A stretch of DNA of 64,000 bases, taken from positions 192,199,118-192,263,117 of the forward strand of contig CM037878.1 of NCBI GenBank assembly GCA_021292165.1. Direction: 5' to 3'. Source of the stretch: Shinisaurus crocodilurus. Lineage: Eukaryota; Chordata; Lepidosauria; Squamata; Shinisauridae. The notes under the pieces were generated by a model that was not told where the DNA came from, ran no database searches, and saw nothing but the letters and a program-made list of their open reading frames with translations. Shown piece after piece: positions 42,779 through 53,009 of this stretch; positions within the stretch are counted from its first letter, which is position 1, and every line of letters begins with the position of its first letter. The position numbers and the translations under genes are program-made.

Positions 42779-44202
42779 TTGTGTTTGTTTTGGAGAGGAA
42801 AGCATGGACTGTGACTCCTGGACTGTATTGAATTGGCTGATCCTGATAAGAGGCTTAAAGGAGACAGAATGGCTGTATTTGACTTGATTTACAACTTATT
42901 TGAACAACTGGGGAGGGGATTTGGAGACAGGATGGGTATGGGTTCTCTTGAAAAAAGATTGGATGCAAGGCTTGGAATAAGAGTGAAAATGGTCCAAGAA
43001 GGTAAATTGGAGGAACAGATTAAGATGGATGATATTGGAAATAGGGTGGATGTCTTACAAGAAGATTTAAAAAATTGGATAGCCACACAAAACAAATATT
43101 TGATGAGGGGAAACACACTTTGATTTTGTTGGACTTGAGTGGAAAGGAAGATTATTTTGTCAGAAAGAATATAGTGGATCAAGTTGGCCAGGAATACTTC
43201 TTTACTGCAACGGAACTGGAGGATTCTGACACAGATCAAGCTTTTCAGCAAGGTTGTTCTGCTGGAGAGGAGTTGGAAGGCAAGGTTATTGGCAAGAAGA
43301 GAGAATGTGCCTCTTTTATTTCAAAGCTGAAACAGAAAAAGATTGTTTTTGACAGAGGAAGAGCAAAAGAAGGATTTTAAAAGGAAGGAAGGTTGGTGAA
43401 TGCTGGAACTGGCAGAGATGGCCAAATTTATGTCATGGATTAAAAATATATAGTTATGTTTATTTTCTAGTGGATTATTTGAGACTGAGGAAGAATATGT
43501 GAAGGAATGTAGACAGAAGGGACCTAATAAATTGGGAAATGATGAAATAATGAGAAATTAATATTATGTGGCTAAAAGGGCTGAAATTTACATTATGTTT
43601 TACTTTTAAAGAGAATGTTCCTAAGATGATGTATGATGGATATATAATATTTTATTTTATGTTGGGATGCGTAACAAAGCCAGGAAGGATGGATAAGAAG
43701 AGGGGCTGGTGAACGCTGGATGATGTATGATAAAAATAAATAAATAATTGAAATCAGAATCTTTTCATTTGGGGTTTAATGGATAATTAGTTGGAAAATA
43801 AGTCATGGGATTTTATTAATATATATGAGTGAAATGCATATTATTATATGGTTAGTAAAGATGTTGGATAAGCTTTCGTCAATATTTAGAGAATAGTTAA
43901 TATCCATGTTTAGGGTTGAATGGAAACCTCTAATAGTCTTTTTGTAGAAATTAAAAAAAATGATTTGTGTTTTTTGTAGGTTTGATGAACAAGAAGAAAA
44001 TGTTTGGTACAATGGAAAAAAGAGAAATTTCTTTGTAATTATAGAGCAAGAGAAATTATTACTACTTATACTTGCTGTGGAGAAAATTGGAAGTCCATTT
44101 TAGTTTAGTTTAGTTGTATGGGGGTTTGGTGTAGTGTTTGTGTTTTCTTTTATTTTCAATAAAATTTAAAATATTGGGGGGAAACAGTTGTGTTTGTTTT
44201 GG
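42779..44202 (+). mobile_element. L1-like insertion lacking ORF2, with 15-bp TSD
   Basis: TTGTGTTTGTTTTGG occurs at 42779-42793 and 44188-44202, so the inserted unit is 42794-44187 (1394 bp). It carries an ORF1-like region (42833-43380) then about 800 bp without coding. The end is TTTTCAATAAAATTTAAAAT plus a short non-A tail, with AATAAA as polyadenylation signal. No endonuclease or RT sequence is visible. A long A-rich-site TSD is typical of L1-type target-primed insertion. Ordered as ORF1 then 3' end, it resembles half-L1 (HAL1) elements known from mammals; calling it that here is an inference. Confidence 0.7.
42833..43380 (+). pseudogene. ORF1-like coding remnant (coiled-coil type)
   Basis: The first frame (42833-43123) is rich in charged residues: DLIYNLFEQLGRGFGDRMG, LEKRLDARLGIRVKMVQ, KLEEQIKMDDIGNRVDVLQE. 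This is compatible with the coiled-coil part of an L1 ORF1 protein. A second frame (43075-43380) continues in another register with LILLDLSGKEDYFVRKNIV and KKRECASFISKLKQKK, so one frameshift separates them near 43100. I do not see a clear RRM. An ATG start is not fixed; the frame begins upstream of any ATG I trust. Confidence 0.5.
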
Positions 44203-44355
44203 GGTACTGTGAGGCTCTGGCAGTGATGCTCTGGTACTGACACTTAGGAGGAAATACTCGTTGCTTTCAGATTAACCATGAAACAGGTTTGGACGGAAAG
44301 TTTTACCCCCATTCAAACACAGTGGGAAGGGCTTTTTTAAAAAGCAGTAAAGCAG
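44203..44355. other. Unassigned DNA
   Basis: Short gap between the L1-like insertion and an L2-like tail; nothing recognised. Confidence 0.3.
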
Positions 44356-44357
44356 AT

Positions 44358-44600
44358 GTATTTATTTATTTACTTTATTTATATACCAGCCAAGTGACAA
44401 ATACTCTTAGGGCAGTTTGCCCTCATAAAAGCCCAAAACAACAATAAAATAACCAATACGATAATACAACAAAAACATTTAAAAAAATTAAAAATGCTAA
44501 AAAAAAAAAAGCCCCCATCATAATTTAGCATCAGACCACCATCATCCACTCATCTTCCCAATGAGACACCCTAGTCTAATCTGAGCAAGGCCCAATGTAA
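44358..44600 (-). repeat. Decayed L2-like 3' end, reverse
   Basis: ATTTATTTATTTACTTTATT, then ATACCAGCCAAGTGACAAAT and AGGGCAGTTTGCCC resemble a degraded reverse L2 3' end. Internal sequence is A-rich. Confidence 0.4.
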
Positions 44601-45555
44601 CTTAAAAAGACACTTTGAAGTCTAGTATCTTGCTTCAATCCTGCTTTGCATGCTGAAGTGAACTTGTAAAGAGACTCTGATGTTGACACCTTCTTTTTTT
44701 GCAATAGTAATAATTATCCTTCATTCACAATTAAATGGTCCTGTTCTTAAGACTCACAAAACACAATAATTAATGACCAGGGGGTTGCTGTAAAGCAACT
44801 TGGTTCAGCTTTTAAAAGGCATGCTCTTTTTAAAAGGCTAACTCTTCTTGAGTTAGCCTTGTTTGCACAGTTTTAAAATGATAACTGTACAAAGTAAATT
44901 CCCAATGCATGCATGTTTAATGAAATGGAATCATGTTTCATTCCATAAAGCATGTTAGGCCTTTAATTAATCTCCTTCATATTAAACATGCAGTTAGGTG
45001 AAGTTAATCTATGTTGTAGATAGAGAATAATTTTTTAGGTCACAGATTACCTCCCATTAGTCAATCTTTTTAAAAAATAGCTTAAACTATTCTTTAGTGA
45101 TATATCATAAATCTAAATTGCTGTTTACAGAAATTCAAACTAGTCTATTGAAATGGAACTCCCAGAACCTCTGAAAATCAGATAAGTAGGTTAACTGTTA
45201 CCCTGCTGTATTAGCTTAATGAAAAAGAAATATGAAGTATAGTTTAATCAGAAAACAAGTGATTTATGATTTGTCCATACTACAATCTAAATGCATAATA
45301 TGTCAACTATAGGTCTAACAGTACATTAGTTATGATATATAGAGGGGGGGGGAACACATTTCATGAAATAGAATGATTTCATAAAACAGTTGGAAATCTT
45401 TCATTGTCTATTCAGACATTTGGGTAATAACTAAAAAGTGGTCATTGGCAACCCCTTGTCAGAATTTCACAGACTTCTGTATTTGGGCATTTAATCTTCA
45501 TAGCAATATTTAGAAGCTGTAATGCTCTCAATCTCAGTTTAGCCAGATGAGATTG
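44601..45555. other. Unassigned AT-rich DNA
   Basis: No gene or repeat family recognised. Inverted GGCTAACTCTTCTTGAGTTAGCC near 44837 is a small hairpin. Confidence 0.35.
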
Positions 45556-45557
45556 AC

Positions 45558-45645
45558 AGTGCAATCCTTTGCATATTTACTCAGAGAGAAGTCCAAATGA
45601 TTTCAGTGGGATTTACTCCCTAGTAAGAGTGTATAGGACTTCAGC
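45558..45645. repeat. Short palindromic repeat, AAGTAAGYC family
   Basis: GTGCAATCCTTTGCATATTT, ACTCAGAGAGAAGTCCAAAT and GTGGGATTTACTCCC make the same foldback as at 59.5 kb, degraded. Confidence 0.5.
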
Positions 45646-45649
45646 CTAA

Positions 45650-46450
45650 GGAGGTGAAAGGCTTGTCATGGCTTATGTGTCTGCCGGCAAGCAAATATGC
45701 ATTTCTGTCTGCCTTCCCTTCTGAACTGTTTCACTGGTTTAGAGCTGTGTGCAAATGACCTCCTGAAATTCTCCATCTGATTTGTGGGCAGAGAAATTGG
45801 GGGGACAATTTCCCTGAATTTCTGCAGGGGAAGGAGAAATTCTCAAAAGCTTCTCACAGGTAGGGTTCCCCATCGGCAGGGCTCGTAGCACAGTTTCTTT
45901 CTTTTTTTCATAAGGGTTTTTTGTTTTTTTTTCCTGCTGCAACAGCATCGACTATGTTGGCAGGCTTCCCCCACTCCATCTTGCATCTACTACAACGCAG
46001 ACAGGGGCAATGTTGTGTCCAGCTCCAGGGAAGAGGCGGAGTTAGTGCTGAGCAAAAATCTGTCCTCCAATTTCCTGAACATTTTCTTCTCCCATGAAAG
46101 AGACTTCCATTGTTCTGCCTCATTCTCAGGGTGTTTTATAATTTATTTTTGTGGTGGTTTTGCGTTTACTTAGGCTCCCAGGGTGCCTGCACTTCCTGAT
46201 CCGAAAAGGCTCTATGGGAGGAATTACCGCATGATACCTTCCCCTGGGCTTTAATGGAAGTGTAGGAAGCTGAAGAGGCTAGATTACCAGAGAGATGATG
46301 ACCATAACAATGACAAACAGGACATTTGCTCACATTCCTCAGCCACCTCCTAAATAAAGTAAGCCCAAGAGCCCCAAACCCAGCCCATAATAACTTATCT
46401 GAAATTTCTTCACCGTTGAATTTCTTTTTGAAAGCAGTTTCTTTTCTATC
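45650..46450. other. Unassigned DNA
   Basis: No gene recognised. The minus frames at 45739-46483 show no domain. Confidence 0.35.
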
Positions 46451-46454
46451 AAAT

Positions 46455-46655
46455 TGAATGAGAATGGTTGGAAATACTAGCAAATGTAGTAAGAGAAGAT
46501 AGAAATATAATAGGGATGTGGGTTGGAGATCAAACTAAAATAAACCTTTTTGCAGATGATACTTTATTAACAATTAAAAATCCTATTGAGAATGGTTGAA
46601 AAAATGTGGGAGATTTTTTTGGCACAACACTAGACTACTATTATAAAACTGAGAT
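46455..46655 (+). pseudogene. L1 ORF2 RT fragment
   Basis: One frame reads WLEILANVVREDRNIIGMWV then GDQTKINLFADDTLLTIKNP, and after a TGA, VGDFFGTTLDYYYKTE. FADD is the catalytic motif of the L1 RT, and LANxxR upstream plus YxKTE downstream fit its usual neighbours. The rest of the RT is absent. No TSD was located, so it is an old internal fragment. Confidence 0.8.
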
Positions 46656-46734
46656 GGAGAGGTCAGTAACAGGCTCTCTGGGGAAGCTGAGGTAATTCAT
46701 GTGGGAAGGACCCCCTGCACATACCTTTTCCCCA

Positions 46735-46925
46735 CAGGGGTGGCCAATACATAGCCCACAGACCACATGCAGCTCCCCATCCTCTTGTGCAGCCTCTGTG
46801 ACCCCCCGCCATGCTACCATACTCAGTGGTATGGTGTGGCAGCAACAACAACAAACATTGGTTTGCTGCTGAAATTTGGTGACAAACCACTGTGGAATGT
46901 TAGAAAGGCCAATTCTAGCCAAGAA
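46735..46925. mobile_element. hAT-like MITE fragment
   Basis: Starts CAGGGGTGGCCAATACATAG, matching the element at 22918, with CCACAGACCACATGCAGCTC. TGGTTTGCTGCTGAAATTTG also matches GGTTTGCTACTGAAATGTG at 23036. The right end is missing. Confidence 0.6.
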
Positions 46926-47097
46926 TGAATGTGGACATTGAGGTGAACAATAATGATCACACAGCTACTATCTTGACAAACAAGTGGGCCATAGTTCAGG
47001 ACTTAGGGAAGCACAAGCTCTTTCTTTCATATTTTTAGCCAGAGGGGGAAAAAAGATGATGTTAATGTCCACTACAGGAAGATGAACCTCTTTGGCC

Positions 47098-47180
47098 TTA
47101 TTTGTTGTAAACCGTCCAGAGAGCTTCGGCTATTGGGTGGTATAAAAATGTATTAAATAAATAAATAAAATAAATAAATA
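47098..47180 (+). mobile_element. L2 3' tail fragment
   Basis: GTAAACCGTCCAGAGAGCTT and CGGCTATTGGGTGGTATAAA followed by ATTAAATAAATAAATAAAAT: only the terminal hairpin and tail remain. Confidence 0.75.
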
Positions 47181-47199
47181 TTTCCATAAAAAAAGAGCA

Positions 47200-47240
47200 G
47201 ACACACACACACACATACACACACACACACACACACACAG
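47200..47240 (+). repeat. (CA)n microsatellite
   Basis: CA units with one CATA interruption. Confidence 0.95.
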
Positions 47241-47298
47241 AACATCTACTCTTTATAGAAAATATGACCACAAAGTTTAATCATCCTGTTGTGGACAT

Positions 47299-48302
47299 GA
47301 AAAGCACCCACTAGAAATGGAAAAGGAAAACTGAGTACGAGAGAGATTTAACTAATTTTGAAAAGATGGTCATGTCTAGAGACGGCCTACCAGGTAATGC
47401 ATCAACAAGAGGTATAACAAGGGATTTATATAGATTGATCCAAAAAGCAAAAGAACAAGAGGATCAGCTTAAGACAGTATGGGATAATGAATTTGAAGAG
47501 GTGACCTCGAAGGTGGGGTGGAACAATATATGGGATAGACGGATTGTGAAAATGATGTCAATTAGGATAAAGGAAAATTTTTATAAACTAATTTGGAGAT
47601 GGTATTTAACTCCAGTAAGATTAAATAGAATAGATAATAATTGTTCTGCATTATGTTGGAGAGGATGTCAGGAAAAAGGGACATATGCTCATATGTGGTG
47701 GAGTTGTAAAAATGTATTGGTGTTTTTGCGAGAGGTTTTTACAGAAATATCAAAAGTTATTGGTACTAATTTAGAGGTCTGTCCAAAATTAGCATTGTTA
47801 TCAATAACTGAGAAGCTTATTTGTGATCAAAATACGAAGGAGTTAATTGTAAACTTGTTAACTGCGGCCAGGCTAATGATAGCGAGAAATTGGAAAGTAC
47901 AACATGTTTTCCTAATAACAGACTGGTATAAGGAAGTTTGGGACATAGCCCTAAATGATAAACTAACTAGTAGTATCAAATGCAAAAAAGGATTGCTAAA
48001 GAAGAATAATTTTATGGAGATATGGAATCAATTACTAGACTATGTATTAATAAAGGGGGAGGGTAACATGCCTTGTCAGGATATGTTATATTTTTGGAAT
48101 TTAGACTTTATTTGATCAAGAGGATAGAACTATATTAATTGGTCCCTTGGAGGGTGGGGAGGAGCACTTTATGATTTATTGTATGTTGATTATGTTATAT
48201 TTGTGTGATAATTTTGTATTTTGCTAAATATATTTTCTGTGTTATAATTTGTTTTGAAAAATAAATAAAATATTTTAAAAAAAGAAAAGAAAAGCACCCA
48301 CT
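47299..48302 (+). mobile_element. 5'-truncated L1 with 14-bp TSD
   Basis: GAAAAGCACCCACT flanks the insertion at 47299-47312 and 48289-48302, so the unit is 47313-48288 (976 bp). It carries the L1 ORF2 C-terminus, a short 3' UTR, AATAAATAAAATA and an A-rich tail TTTTAAAAAAAGAAAA. Such 5' truncation and A-tail are the signature of target-primed reverse transcription by L1. Confidence 0.93.
47366..48115 (+). pseudogene. L1 ORF2 C-terminal domain, 249 codons
   Basis: Open for about 249 codons to the element stop. NIWDRRIVKMMSIRIKENFY, KLIWRWYLTPVRLNRI, then the Cys/His cluster CWRGCQEKGTYAHMWWSC typical of the L1 ORF2 C-terminal segment, and LLTAARLMIARNWK. RT and endonuclease were lost to 5' truncation. 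The frame has no internal stops, so the copy is fairly young. Confidence 0.92.
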
Positions 48303-48304
48303 GT

Positions 48305-48590
48305 ATCATACAAAGTATTTCCTGTCTAAATAATGTTAACATTATATTTCTTGTATGTTACGCAAATCATCTTGATCATTAGAATGAAATGTTTTTGGTA
48401 TAGTTTATTATATGCATTTAGGAGGTTTACTCAGGCTTTCCCATCATCCCAGCGATGCAGAGTAAGGTTTCAAGGATACCTGCTGTACTTCTCTCTCTGA
48501 ACCTAAGCCTGGAGAATGAAACTGGTGCCAGGTTGTATCTGCTTGGTGAAAAAAAATGGAAGCTAAAATATCACTTGTATGGTGAGTGAG
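48305..48590. other. Unassigned DNA
   Basis: Nothing recognised. Confidence 0.3.
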
Positions 48591-48591
48591 C

Positions 48592-49149
48592 AATAAGGTG
48601 GCCAGGTATGCATTGCCAAAAAAGAGGGCATGCAACACCAAAAAAGAGGAGAAAGGAGGACACAAATTTGCATATAATTGATATATGCTAATTTATATGC
48701 ATATATGTAAATTAGGAAATGATTATTAAAATTTAAATTTCACAGAAGACAAACCAATTCATTTCCCAACCAAAATCAACCTCCTAAAATTCTTAAATTA
48801 TTTTGCATCACACCCAAGTCACCCAAATCAATCTCTTATTCAATTAATTATATCCCAGATAGGGACAGACATTTATTTTTCCATACAATCACCCCATATA
48901 ATCACCTTGTGAAGCAAAGCAAACAGTGACATTTCCCTTCCCTCCCTACAAAAAGACATTTAAAGTTTCAAGTTGTGCCACACCTCAGGCAGCTCAGCTA
49001 AGCTGCTATAGCCACAGTGCCGCTAATTAGGTTTTTAAAAAGGCAAGCAGTCCTCTTTAAAAATAATAAAAAAAAATAACTGGACACTTTTCGGGGCTGC
49101 CTTAAAATACTGGGTGGCCTGAGAAAAAAGAGGACATCTGGCCACCCTA
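48592..49149. mobile_element. DNA-transposon-like repeat, TAGGGTGGCCA family
   Basis: Left TAAGGTGGCCAGGTATGC and inverted right TAGGGTGGCCAGATGTCCTC form terminal inverted repeats. AAAAAAGAGG motifs lie next to each end. AT-rich centre with ATATGCTAATTTATATGC. At 558 bp this is longer than the 12.3-kb copy. TSD unclear. Confidence 0.6.
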
Positions 49150-50480
49150 GAGGAGACCTTGATGCATTTCTTTCCCAGTGAATTTTGTCTGGGCTCAGCA
49201 AGAGGTATTCCACACCAATGAGTTCAAAAGGCCATGGTTAGGGTAGGATTGGGCAACGAGAATTTGAGAAGAAAAGTAAGGGATATCAACCATTAGAAAA
49301 AAAATGGGATGTTAAGATAGGTTTGTGCCACAGTCTGGTGGAACAGTTGTATACTCTGTTTTCTCAAGCTTTTCTTCTCTGTGCAACAGAGTTGCTCCCT
49401 AGCAGGCCCAACGTCAGGGGTCAGCATGGCTGGGAAGTTGCCAGGGGCTAAGAAGGGCCCACTGCTGATCCTGCTGAACCCACAATTATGGGGCCCGCCA
49501 CTGTTGCCACCATCACAATTGTGACACTGCTGTAGCTTGCTACTGCCAGCACCACTGTCTGCCACATCACCTACTCACCCTATCCACCCACCCTACATTT
49601 CTGTGGTAGGCAGTGGCAGCTTCTGAAAGGGAACCAAGCTGGGCCAGTGCTCAGCTCCATTCTGTGTTACCTGCCTGATGTTGGGCGAGGCATTGCATTT
49701 CAGGTAATCTAACACAGCAGCCAGCCAGTGCAGAGCAGAGCAGAGCCAAGCACTGGCTCAGCTCCCATTCAAAAGTGTCCCACCTGCCAGCTGCTTCAGA
49801 AACACAGCCGGTCCATCCATGTGGGGGGAGGAGTTGGTGTCAGGGCACAGCATAGGGGGCACTGAAGTCTGGACAATGAGGGGGCATCAAAGTCTGGCGG
49901 ATGGGGGCCATTTGGCAGCACCATGCTAGGGCCCGCTGGAGTCTGGTACCAGCCCTAGTATCTGGTTTTTATACAATAGAATTATATATCATATGGAATC
50001 CACATAAGGATTTCCCAATTCTTTTTCTTTTTAATAAAGGTGTTAATATTTGGATTAAACCCTTAACAATTTGTAATTGTACCAAGTTTGGGTACCTATC
50101 TCACCTGTAAAAACTTTTAAGGACATTTCTGGCCCATTAATATAGGATGACACCAACTTTTCCTCTTGCATAGGGTTATTTTTCTGTCTGCTCATTTCAA
50201 TTGTGTATTCTGGGCTAGTTTTGTCTCATCCATAATGCCTCTCAATGCATAACATTGCACTCCACTATTCTTAATATATTTATACAACTTCCTTAACAGA
50301 GATGTAGCTTACAAGTTTCTTTGATCACTCTGTTTTTACAGTTCTAATTTGTAACTACAAATATTACTCAAATGATGATGGCTAATTATTTTCAGATGAT
50401 GGGAAGTGACAGTCACTATAGTATGATACCTTGACTGGTGTTCATATCATCAAATAAACTAACTAAAGCAGCAAATAATA
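49150..50480. other. Unassigned DNA
   Basis: No gene or well-supported repeat recognised. The frames at 49293-49565 have no domain. Confidence 0.35.
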
Positions 50481-50488
50481 TGAAACTG

Positions 50489-50514
50489 CCCCAGGAGGCT
50501 GCCCCAGGAGGCTG
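50489..50514 (+). repeat. 13-bp tandem duplication at L2 5' junction
   Basis: CCCCAGGAGGCTG occurs twice in tandem, the second copy reaching the point where L2 homology starts. Confidence 0.8.
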
Positions 50515-52418
50515 TTCCAAGTGGTCCGGAGTCTGGTCGGTCCAGTCGCTCCGGACCCACTGGAACAGTCAAAAGCCTCCTGTGAGGCTTTAGCGAAGCA
50601 CTTCGCAGATAAAATCGATCGGATTAGGAGTGGGATATCGTGCGTCGTGGACACAGGGAGTGAGCGGGAGGAGGCCAATGGCAGACCGGTTTTGTGGGAT
50701 CGGTTTCGGCTTCTTCCTTCTGATGAAGTGGACAAGGTGCTTTCATCTGTGAGGCCGACCACCTGCTTGCTTGACCCTTGCCCATCCTGGCTCATCATGA
50801 GCTGCAGGGAGAGACTGGGTGAGGGGATCAAGGCGGTGGTGAATGCCTCCCTCGAGGAGGGAGTGATGCCATCAGCCCTCAAGGAGGCAGTAATAAGACC
50901 GCTTCTAAAGAAGCCCTCCTTGGATCCCCAGGATTTAAACAACTTTCGCCCAGTCTCCAATTTACCATTTCTGGGCAAGGTGATCGAGCGGGTGGTGGGT
51001 GCTCAGTTGAAGGCACACTTGGATGAAGCCGATTATTTGGATCCGTGCCAGTCGGGCTTCAGGTCTGGACATGGGACGGAGACGGCCTTGGTCGCCTTGG
51101 TGGATGATATGAGGAGGGCTTTGGATAGGGGCGAATGCTCCTTTCTAGTCCTCCTCGATCTCTCAGCGGCTTTTGATACCGTTGACCACGGTATCCTCCT
51201 GGACCGTCTGGAGGGGTTGGGCTTAGGAGGCACTGTATTGCAGTGGTTCCGGTCCTTCCTCTCTGGAAGGTATCAGAGGGTAGTTCTCGGGGAGGAGGCT
51301 TCGGACCCTCGGCTGCTCACTTGTGGAGTGCCGCAGGGTTCCATCCTCTCCCCGATGTTATTCAACATCTACCTCAAGCCGCTGGGAGCTATCATCAGGA
51401 GGTTTGGGGTGCAGTGTCATCAGTATGCGGATGACACGCAGCTCTACCTCTGTTTTAAGTCCTCACCGAGGTTGGCCGTTGAAACCCTGTCCAAGTGCCT
51501 GGAGTCAGTGGCTGGCTGGATGGGAAGGAATATGCTGAAGCTGAACCCCGACAAGACCGAGGTACTTCTGGTGGGGGACAAGGGAAGGTTAGGGGATGTT
51601 GACCTGGTGCTGAATGGGGTACATCTACCCCTGAAGGACCAGGTCCGCAGCTTGGGGGTCATTCTAGACTCCCAGCTGTCCATGGAGGCTCAGGTGGCAG
51701 CTGTGAGCCGGGCGGCGCTGTATCAACTCCATCTGATACGGCAGCTGCGCCCCTACCTTCCTAATCACCTGCTCCCATCAGTGGTTCATGCCTTGGTCTC
51801 CTCTCGCCTAGACTACTGTAATGCGCTCTACGTGGGGTTACCCTTGAAGACGGTCCGGAAGCTTCAGCTGGTACAGAACGCGGCGGCTCGCCTGATTAAG
51901 GGCAGCCGCCGGCGTGATCACATCACGCCAGTGCTTAAAGAGTTGCACTGGCTACCAGTTGCTTGCCGAGCCGAATTCAAGGTGTTGGTTTTGACCTTTA
52001 AAACCCTACACGGCTCCGGCCCAGCTTATCTCAAGGAGCGCCTCCAGCAACATCAAGTAGGCCGCTCAACAAGGTCTGCCACGGACGGCCTTCTCCTTAT
52101 CCCATCAGCCAGAGCAGCCAGGCTGGTGGGGACTAGGAAGAGGGCCTTCTCTGTGGCGGCCCCCACATTATGGAACTCCCTCCCTAGTGACCTTCACCAT
52201 GCCCCCTCCGTGATGAGCTTCCGCCGTGCATTAAAAACATGGCTGTTCAGGCGGGAATATGGGGTGGGTTAGGTTTTTAATGAGAATTTTTTTATATTGT
52301 TTTAATTATTATATTTTATTGTGTTTTATTGTATTTTAATTGTACATCGCCCAGGGTGGCCGGGTGACCGGCCAGATGGGCGATTGATAAATGTAATAAA
52401 TAAATAAATAAATAAAAC
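50508..52418 (+). mobile_element. L2 LINE, 5'-truncated, coding intact
   Basis: L2 from just upstream of the RT domain to the 3' end. The endonuclease is absent by truncation. The 3' end carries TTGTACATCGCCCAGGGTGG, CCGGGTGACCGGCCAGATGG and GCGATTGATAAATG plus (AATA)n. The tail hairpin differs from that of the other L2 copies here (CGCCCAGGGTGGCC against CGCCCAGAGAGCTTCGG), so this belongs to another L2 subfamily. Confidence 0.93.
50521..52272 (+). CDS. L2 reverse transcriptase, open 583 codons
   Basis: Uninterrupted from the 5' truncation to the natural stop. RT blocks in order: KKPSLDPQDLNNFRPVSNLP, the QSGFRSGHGTETALVALV block, motif A DLSAAFDTVDH with Asp near residue 213, GVPQGSILSPMLFNIY from 269, catalytic YADDTQLYL at 302-310, then KLNPDKTEVLLVGD, LDYCNALYVGLPLKTVRKLQ, HITPVLKELHWLPV and APTLWNSLP. 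All visible catalytic residues are intact. The start is not a true start; the frame enters from truncated sequence (LFQVVRSL) and the first candidate is a GTG. The family RT copies element RNA at the nick made by the endonuclease, which is missing, so this copy cannot move alone. GC is much higher than in surrounding DNA. Confidence 0.9.
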   Translation: MVRSLVGPVAPDPLEQSKASCEALAKHFADKIDRIRSGISCVVDTGSEREEANGRPVLWDRFRLLPSDEVDKVLSSVRPTTCLLDPCPSWLIMSCRERLGEGIKAVVNASLEEGVMPSALKEAVIRPLLKKPSLDPQDLNNFRPVSNLPFLGKVIERVVGAQLKAHLDEADYLDPCQSGFRSGHGTETALVALVDDMRRALDRGECSFLVLLDLSAAFDTVDHGILLDRLEGLGLGGTVLQWFRSFLSGRYQRVVLGEEASDPRLLTCGVPQGSILSPMLFNIYLKPLGAIIRRFGVQCHQYADDTQLYLCFKSSPRLAVETLSKCLESVAGWMGRNMLKLNPDKTEVLLVGDKGRLGDVDLVLNGVHLPLKDQVRSLGVILDSQLSMEAQVAAVSRAALYQLHLIRQLRPYLPNHLLPSVVHALVSSRLDYCNALYVGLPLKTVRKLQLVQNAAARLIKGSRRRDHITPVLKELHWLPVACRAEFKVLVLTFKTLHGSGPAYLKERLQQHQVGRSTRSATDGLLLIPSARAARLVGTRKRAFSVAAPTLWNSLPSDLHHAPSVMSFRRALKTWLFRREYGVG

Positions 52419-52419
52419 T

Positions 52420-53000
52420 GAACCAAGGCATCTACTGGGTACAGTAAGATGAAATGTATGGTTTTATTTCCTGAAACAATGCACACACCATAGCTGTAGA
52501 TATGAAGTTGCTCTTCAGTTGGTAGTAACACGACTCAATCATCAGGCTTCAGAGTGAGCTTAGGTATACAATACTGTTATTTTTATCGCCTATTGAAAAG
52601 GACATCAAAAACATAGCAACAGGGTTAGTAAACAGGCAGTGTTTTTCTACTGGCATGAACAAGGATGTAAATTTGTTTTGTCAAGCATTGCCAGCATAGC
52701 CTCACCAACATTTCTTACTACACATGTCCTTCACTGATAGGAAATTTGGCCTGGTGCACTTAGTTTGCAATTCAGCTTCTGCAATACAAACATTATTTAA
52801 TCTTGATGCCAAACAGCACCACAAAAATGATGGCTTATTTTGCTTCCTCAGATCTTATGATGTCAGTGAAGCTAGAGTCAACAAGCCCTAAGTGAAAGAG
52901 AAATGAAATCCTTCGTTTATATGCACACCATATTGAATTTGCTTGGCCCCTTGATCTTTGTGAAGTCATATCACAATTTAGCCTCGAAAATGATGCTTTA
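52420..53000. other. Unassigned DNA between two L2 copies
   Basis: Short stretch with no recognised gene. Confidence 0.35.
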
Positions 53001-53009
53001 TAAGCACAG

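Noticed and set aside
44837..44860. Inverted GGCTAACTC/GAGTTAGCC as a terminator
   Set aside because: Hairpin terminators of this kind are bacterial; in vertebrate DNA it has no such meaning.
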